From NCBI GenBank assembly GCA_000320605.2, contig KB445793.1, forward strand, positions 756,556 to 820,555: a DNA stretch of 64,000 nucleotides. Direction: 5' to 3'. The notes below the pieces were generated by a model. The model made no database searches, was not told the origin of the DNA, and saw nothing but the letters and a program-made list of their open reading frames with translations. This document shows, in pieces, positions 58,324-64,000 of the stretch. Positions within the stretch are counted from its first letter, which is position 1. Every line of letters begins with the position of its first letter. The DNA is from Gelatoporia subvermispora B (Eukaryota > Basidiomycota > Agaricomycetes > Polyporales > Gelatoporiaceae). A program made the translations under genes and the position numbers.

Positions 58324-59830
58324 TAGTGCTTTGCACGGGTCTACCCCCGGGTGCCAGCGCTATGACCCGTACCCGTACCCGCAGAGGGTAGAGACAGGAC
58401 CCTGGCATATCCCCCAAGAGGTTCGATCCAAAACGGCCCGATTTCGCCGTTTTTATCCGCACAGATTTTGACCCTTTTTGTCCGCATCAGGATCGACTTG
58501 GCCCCTCCGGGGGTCGATTTTGTCCGCATTACGGATCTAACCTCAAAAAATCGCCAAAAAAGCTAAAATTCTCGAGAAAAGGTTCTCCGCCATTGCAGAG
58601 CTCAGTAGTACACGTATTATAGGTTTTCCAGCCTTCCTCCCCCTCTAGGACCTTACTACGAGCTATCCATGTCAGTTCCGATCTCTGCGGGATGCACTTC
58701 GGTTGCCTGTTACTCCCGTGACCCGCTGAGCTCGCGTACACCCAGATCAACACCGAGAAGAGAACTCTCCAGTGTTAGCATTATCTTGGTTAAGAATTGA
58801 CAAAGTGCGACCATGGTGATGGGCTGATCATCTTTTGTCTTGAACTCCTCTCGTTGTATACTAGCACTGCATGTTCGAAATGAGAACACAGCATACGTAG
58901 ATGGAACGCGCAAGGATGTTGGGCAGCTGAGTGTTGAACATGTGATCGAAGTTGAGGTCTTGCCGGTAACCTGTGTGCGACACACCATGTTCGGACTTGC
59001 ATAGGGATCACGCGCACGGAGCAAGTGCCGTGAACGTCCAATCGGCGCAGATTCGAGAGAATCGCTGTAACGATGTGAAGCGTATTCGGACCTCATTACA
59101 GCTCAAGCCAAGTAACAGTACTCCAAGCCGGAGCCGACTCGCATGCGGAGTAGTTATCAGAGGAGAATTGCTACAGGCGGATGCTTTGATCCGACAGAAC
59201 AGTATCACGTCCAAGAAGAGTTTTAGAAGTAGTATTGCTATAGGAGAGGTCAACGAAAGCACGATCGAAGCAAGTGCGCAGATCTCATTGAGCGTTCAGT
59301 CAAATTTGAAGGTTATGATACCGGCATACAGCCACGCATGTGCGCCGGGCCGGCCGCGCTACCGCGCGGCAGGTTTTGTCCGCACGGGGATCGTACCTCG
59401 ACCTTCCTTATCCACCTTTGTCCGCACAAATTATTGAACATAGGTCCGGTTTTTGGTCGCTTTTGTCCGCATTCTGATCGAACCTCGGCCGATTTTGACC
59501 CTCATTTTTGCCCGCATCAGGATCGAACATCATAGAGGATATGCCGGGGTCCTGTAGAGACCCGCGAGCACAGGTACGGGTACGTGAAGCGCTGGTCCGG
59601 GGGTGGCCAAGCGCCCTCCAGGACACGCAGTGTCAAAAATGGTACGGAGAGTATGCGGGAGCCTTGGTATGGCTCCCGCATGCTCGAATTCGTTCCCAAA
59701 GCGCTTTTTTGGGCGCTTTGGCTGTGCCCGCAGGGTTCACGGGTACTAGCACAACGACCCGTACCCGTACCCTCACGGGTAAGGGTACCTGGCAACCCGC
59801 ACGGGTTACCCTTACCCGTGCAAAGCACTA
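58324..59830. mobile_element. Non-autonomous hAT transposon
   Basis: A 1,507 bp element bounded by 17 bp perfect terminal inverted repeats, TAGTGCTTTGCACGGGT at 58324-58340 and its reverse complement at 59814-59830. It is flanked by a perfect 8 bp direct duplication, CGCGCTAC, at 58316-58323 and 59831-59838. An 8 bp target duplication and TAG...CTA ends are hallmarks of the hAT superfamily. Subterminal regions are full of ACCCGT/ACGGGT repeats (for example GACCCGTACCCGTACCC near 58367 and 59757), as expected for transposase binding. No transposase is encoded; the longest frames inside have no BED finger or hATC similarity, so it depends on an element elsewhere. The intact duplication suggests a recent insertion. 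Confidence 0.9.
58450..59535 (+). repeat. Interspersed TTTGTCCGCA motif copies inside the hAT element
   Basis: The motif TTTTGTCCGCAT or close variants, often followed by CAGGATCGAAC, occurs at about 58476, 58516, 59375, 59417, 59459 and 59505, all in the same direction. They lie in two groups, one near each end. Because the orientation is direct while the element ends are inverted, they are not simply part of the terminal repeats. Confidence 0.7.
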
Positions 59831-59838
59831 CGCGCTAC
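59831..59838 (+). repeat. Target-site duplication, right
   Basis: CGCGCTAC, identical to 58316-58323. Confidence 0.88.
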
Positions 59839-61771
59839 GAGCTCCGAGATGCTCTTAGGGATGGAAGTTTTGCCAGCGGCAGCACAGGTCGGAATCTGGG
59901 TAGGCCGGCTATACGTGCAACAGCGTCGAAAACTTTGGGAACTGGTATATTGCTGTTGAGGTTGATTTTGAGGGTTACTACATGTATGCAAACGTCATTG
60001 GCATTTGCTGCGCACTGGTCACTACTGACATGTTCGATATGTTCGATAGGTATAGCACCACTATTAGGAGCGGGTCGATGGCTACAAAGTATCATATCTC
60101 GCGTATTACCCCTTCCCCAACATTCTCATATATGTACAGTGCCTTGTCTTGAGAAATTCCTCGACCAGCACAGAACCTCACTTGTCTATGAGCACTGCCT
60201 GCGGCTTTAGACCTCGATCTCGACACCACCTATCCATTTACCGGCACTCGAAGTGGTTCACACTCTGCCATCCAAACTCGAGGTGCATGTTGCAAACAAT
60301 ACTGCTCAGCCCCGGATGATGCACGAGCACCGTTTCCCATCATTCTCTAGCCAAAACTGTCGCCCAGCGGCATCTCTTCGTCGAGTGAGAGTCGAACATG
60401 CACCAAGAAACCCAGCACGTGACCGACACGTCCCTATTTTGGGAAATAGGCGCCCCGCGGCTAGTCCAACTGGACGACTTCCCGAGGCCTAAGATATGCT
60501 CAACAGAACGTCCTGCAGCAACCACGTCTTCCAGATCCCCAAGGACAATCGGGCGCCATCTGATTGACTCAGGCCGAGTTACAAGGCGGATATGCAATCA
60601 TCAATGTGTGCAGCGCGTTCGCGGTGTAGCATACCAGACTGTGGCGTCCCTCTTCATACGTTCGAAGGAGTTCCCCCCGGTACGGGGCCGATGGAATAGC
60701 GTGTGGATATCATACCATTTTACAGATCAGCTTTCGGCAGCCAAAATGGGGAGGGATTCATCCAGGTCTTCTGACGATGCGTCCTGTGGCAAACGGGGGC
60801 CCGGGAGCATGCCGGAGTGACTCCGATGAACGGGCTGCCTCGAGGTCCTATGTTCCTATCGGCCGCATCGCTCCAAGATTGTCACGATATTCCCAGCGGA
60901 CAGAAACGAAAGGATCAGCCGCAGAGCACGAGGAACAAATGGGCCCGTGCGTGAAGTGTGGCGGGCGCTTGTGTCCACAGCGTCAGCCGCATGATCGGCC
61001 GGCCACCCACCTGGCTCGCGAGTATAAGAACCCCCGCGTCGCCCCAACCTCTCCTTCACTCGAACCACCATCATCCCCCTCTTGAAGACCGCGTCCGCTC
61101 CTCCGCTGGGGGATGCCTTCGCCATCGCCATCGACAACCACCTGAGCCCTCGATGCCTCGCCCGCATCCATACTCTTCCTCGACCTCGTCGACATGAGCT
61201 CGACGTACGCCACAGGCCCTCGATGTCGCCTGTAGTTGACTAGTGAGCATTGCTTCGCCGTCATATTCCATTCCTCCTGCCTCGACATGAGATGGGACTG
61301 ACCTCATGCGACGCTACAGTAGGCATCTGGGCTATCGCCCATTGCCGCGTTAGTGTTCAACATGACCGATGTTCAACATGCACCGTCCACGATGAGGCCG
61401 GCCGTCGTCGGGACCAACCTCGTCACCCCATTCTCGACTCCACACCTGCTGCATATCGCCTGCGGCTGACTAGTGAGTTGCATGTTCGGACATCCGTAAT
61501 ATACTTTCGCCACGGTCGCGTCTATGCTCATGTGGGGGCCGAGCTGATCATGTACGACAGACGTCAACACCCTCTCCGTCCGTCGTCGACAACCCGCGAT
61601 CGACGATCATCATCACTGCATCAGATTACGTTCGATGGTACGGCCTGGATGTGGTACCAGTCAGCTCAGCGACTGCATCATTATTCCATCCGCCACATCA
61701 CATACCGACGGAAGATGACGGAAGATTGGGGGGACCTCCATGTGCGAAAGGGAAGGGTGTGCTCTGTACCG
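59839..61771. other. Repeat-rich region without recognised gene
   Basis: Open frames up to about 200 codons occur but are Arg/Ser/Pro-rich and lack motifs, as in GC-rich noncoding DNA. CGCCTGTAGTTGACTAGTGAG near 61223 and CGCCTGCGGCTGACTAGTGAG near 61458 are diverged copies about 235 bp apart. I see no gene. Confidence 0.4.
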
Positions 61772-62255
61772 GGGATCCATGGCGATGAGCGACCTAGCGG
61801 CTACAATGCCCCTAGCAAGCGGTAAAGCCCCCCGCCGCATCACACCCGGACCAGAGGCGCGGTCAGAGCACGGACATACAAGCACGCAGACGCTAGGGAT
61901 CCATGGCGATGAGCGAACTAGCGGCACTCGTGCCCCTAGCAAGCGGTAAAGCCCCCGACCGTCTCGTCTACAATGTTCCGGGGAAGCTCGCGCGGTTAAT
62001 GGACACGGCCATACAAGTACGTTGACGCTAGGGATCCATGGCGATGAGCGATCCAGCGGCATTGCGCCCTCCTGGTAGCGGTAAAGCCCCCGACCGTCAC
62101 GTCTCCAATGGATCCGTTTGTTCGAAAGAGCACAACCGGCGAGGGCATGGACATACAAGTACGGCGACGCTAGGGATACATGGCGATGAGCGACCCAGCG
62201 GCGTAACGCCCTCCTGGTAGCGGTAAAGCCCCCGACCGTCCCGTCTCCATTGTCA
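61772..62255 (+). repeat. Tandem array, four units of 124-142 bp
   Basis: Units start at about 61772, 61896, 62031 and 62173. Each begins GGGATCCATGGCGATGAGCG (GGGATACATGG in the last), continues with AGCGG...AGCGGTAAAGCCCCC about 35 bases later, and in units 1-3 ends with GGACATACAAG-type sequence before CGCTA. Spacings of 124, 135 and 142 show unit length growing; the middle part is variable. The last unit is truncated. Neither strand shows a sustained repeated protein, so it appears to be a noncoding minisatellite. Confidence 0.8.
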
Positions 62256-63630
62256 TATTGCTCTCGCCGAGTGGAGGAGGAAGAGCAAGACCAAAGTGGC
62301 GTCTAAAGCCCAGATGCAACGCACGGAACGATTTTCGCGTAGAACGAAGGGATGGAGGAGTCATAGGAGAGGATGAAGGGAGAGAGACTTCGCGGTGGAG
62401 ATTGGCTGCATGTACACATGATACGCACATCTTCGCAATAACTGCAGTTTTGCGCGCGAGAATCCAGAAACATAGCCAGCGACAAGTTTTAGGTACGAGC
62501 GCAATGGTTCCGTAGAGCGCGGTCAGCATCTGTCTGCGGCTCGCATGAACCTCGGGATGGTCTGTTTGTGAGATAGCCGCATCGTATGTCTGCTTCGTAT
62601 CGTACATTCTTGTGTACAGGTGATGTTCCGTCGCAGTATAGGCATCCACGGAGGATTGTCTTGGCGTCAAGGAGATAGCCAGCGCAGTATGACATCCGCG
62701 TCGTAGGTCATGCGCGCAGAGCCGCAGTAGCTGCCTCAGCCACGACAGCCCGGAACCGTCCTCGCTGCGCACAAGTGAATTTATCATCTAAATATACTGC
62801 ACGGAATCACCATAATTGCCATAGTTACCACAGACACGATACACTGATCACTGCTACTAGCGAGGATACTGTCGTTGCTTTTCATGCAAATGCTGCTCAC
62901 GACTCAACACCGCCTAATGTCCCAGCCGGTCGTGGAGCTTGATTAACGACGTCCTAGAGGCATGCAAATCCTTACAGTATAACAGGTTAGTTTGAGGAAA
63001 TATCTACGTAACAGACTTTGGAGCATCTTTCGAGGTCCTGTGCACTCAGTCGCCATCATCCACAAGCGTCCTGGAGCTTCAAAGAAAACTGTTCTGAGAA
63101 GTCGTTGCGGGTCTCTTTACTCTTGATCGGGAGCCATAGAAGCCTCAAGACCATCTGGTGCAGGAGGTGGGTATAGAGACAATTCGACTAGACACGAGTG
63201 CACAGATGCGTGACTTAGGCTAGTCTGGTCCGAGAAACTCTCGCGCTGACGCGGTCGTCTGACCTCACGAGCCATGAGTGCTACGAGAGAGGGGTGGAAC
63301 TCCTATGATGCGTTCGTGCTATTTAATTCCAAAGAGCATTAGCTGTGAGTTCAAAGCAGGTAAACGGCCTTGCAGGGTACGCTGAACATGTTAATCGCGC
63401 CCGGGCCAGTGGCCCAGTGTCGAGTCGATTAGCCAGGGTCGTCAGAAGCGCCCATCGGTGATACCGTCAATCCTCTACTCACGCTATTGTCTCGTCCCGA
63501 CATCGAAGCAATCACAGTCTCTGAGAGTGTCGGTAGTTCTTGACGTTTGGCCTTTTGTCTGCTGTATATGGGTCCTATATGCTGCCAAATGGTGTTTCGT
63601 TTTCCTGTCCAGAGAGATTCCGATCGCGAC
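62256..63630. other. Unassigned region
   Basis: Frames on the minus strand at 62170-62787 read partly through the tandem array and have no motif. I see nothing assignable in the remainder. Confidence 0.35.
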
Positions 63631-64000
63631 CATGTCGACACCGTTCAGCACCGACAACCTGGACAATTGTCTCTGGTTGCTCAATATCAATGCTTACCTC
63701 CGCAACCTGGACACGGGCACCGTCCGAGAGCAACTATTTAGATACAGGCTGAAGCGCGAGTCGTCTTGCTGTGCGCCGGCCGCAAGTTATGATGTCCTCT
63801 CTCTTATTCGTACCCCAGCAAAGCACGGTTAATTTCGTCTCGGCACAAAAGATACAAGATATGGTATTCAAATATTCGAATGGTCAGTCCAAGTTTGTTG
63901 TGCTTCGTCATGTACGTTCTCATATGTATTCCTGGCCAGCCCTTAATGTGTTCAACGAATGCTCGCCGCTGGAAGTCGAGGAGATAGTTTTCTCGAACGG
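63631..64000 (+). CDS. Possible partial gene at window end
   Basis: An ATG at 63631 opens MSTPFSTDNLDNCLWLLNI and continues NAYLRNLDTGTVREQLFRY; after about 63830 another plus frame reads MVFKYSNGQSKFVVLRHVRS and then SHMYSWPALNVFN up to the end of the window. Both have a natural-looking amino-acid mix, and they might be successive exons of a gene that runs off the window. I recognise no family and cannot fix the splice sites. Low confidence. Confidence 0.3.

Noticed and set aside
58400..58430. GGTTCGATCC resembling a tRNA B box
   Set aside because: It lies inside the hAT element within its repeated GGATCGAAC motif; no cloverleaf can be drawn.
60940..61090. Short frame with CVKCGGRLCPQR resembling a zinc knuckle
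   Set aside because: Only about 50 codons, no second half of a finger, and it sits in GC-rich repeat DNA with no splice support.
1..64000. CRISPR arrays, bacterial operons or riboswitches
   Set aside because: Introns, organelle-targeted proteins and gene families are those of a fungus; no regularly spaced short repeats with unique spacers exist. The 61.8-62.3 kb array has contiguous units, not repeat-spacer structure.

Overview
This window is nuclear DNA of a filamentous basidiomycete fungus, most likely an agaricomycete. Nearly every recognisable gene is split by many 45-70 bp GT...AG introns, including micro-exons of 6-12 bases, and the families fit: a fungal phytochrome hybrid kinase, CPL1-type cysteine-rich secreted protein, DUF6534-type membrane protein, Bor1 transporter and pectin-degrading enzymes. 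I cannot name the species. All gene models were joined by hand from reading frames and splice signals; for most genes I checked that exon phases add up, and exceptions are stated.

Layout. 1.2-8.7 kb: two pectin methylesterase genes of identical ten-exon structure lie in inverted, outward-facing orientation around an Aurora kinase and an endosomal syntaxin. 8.9-10.5 kb: an epoxide hydrolase. 10.8-12.7 kb: a gene-less block with a TA-flanked foldback element and AT-rich DNA. 13.5-17.3 kb: a class III CoA-transferase divergent from the beta subunit of mitochondrial processing peptidase. 17.7-18.6 kb: an unknown membrane protein; 18.6-22.3 kb has no gene I can defend. 22.3-24.7 kb: electron transfer flavoprotein beta subunit and a DUF202 membrane protein. 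25.1-26.8 kb: a secretory flavin monooxygenase. 27.7-31.9 kb: an ABHD12-like hydrolase divergent from a Bor1-type anion transporter. 33.2-34.6 kb: a GH43 arabinanase. 35.2-36.6 kb: a cysteine-rich secreted CPL1-domain protein. 38.1-40.0 kb: a membrane-anchored histidine-phosphatase-fold protein that seems to lack its second catalytic motif. 41.2-42.7 kb: Iwr1, whose frame is broken by one base. 44.1-49.8 kb: phytochrome. 51.4-53.6 kb: an MFS drug:H+ antiporter. 53.9-54.1 kb: a small secreted protein. 55.2-57.2 kb: a DUF6534-type membrane protein in very short exons. 58.3-59.8 kb: a non-autonomous hAT transposon with an intact 8 bp target duplication. 59.8-64 kb: repeat-rich, with a four-unit tandem array.

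Function. Housekeeping genes (Aurora, syntaxin, MPP-beta, ETF-beta, Iwr1) alternate with environment-facing ones: two pectin methylesterases and an arabinanase for pectin side-chain and backbone attack, secreted or membrane proteins, transporters and a red-light sensor. This looks like ordinary mixed fungal gene order rather than a metabolic cluster. Nothing here convinces me of a wholly new system. The best leads are the pseudo-phosphatase-like gene, the CPL1/ephrin-repeat protein, the inverted esterase pair, two predicted GC-AG introns and the two mobile elements.
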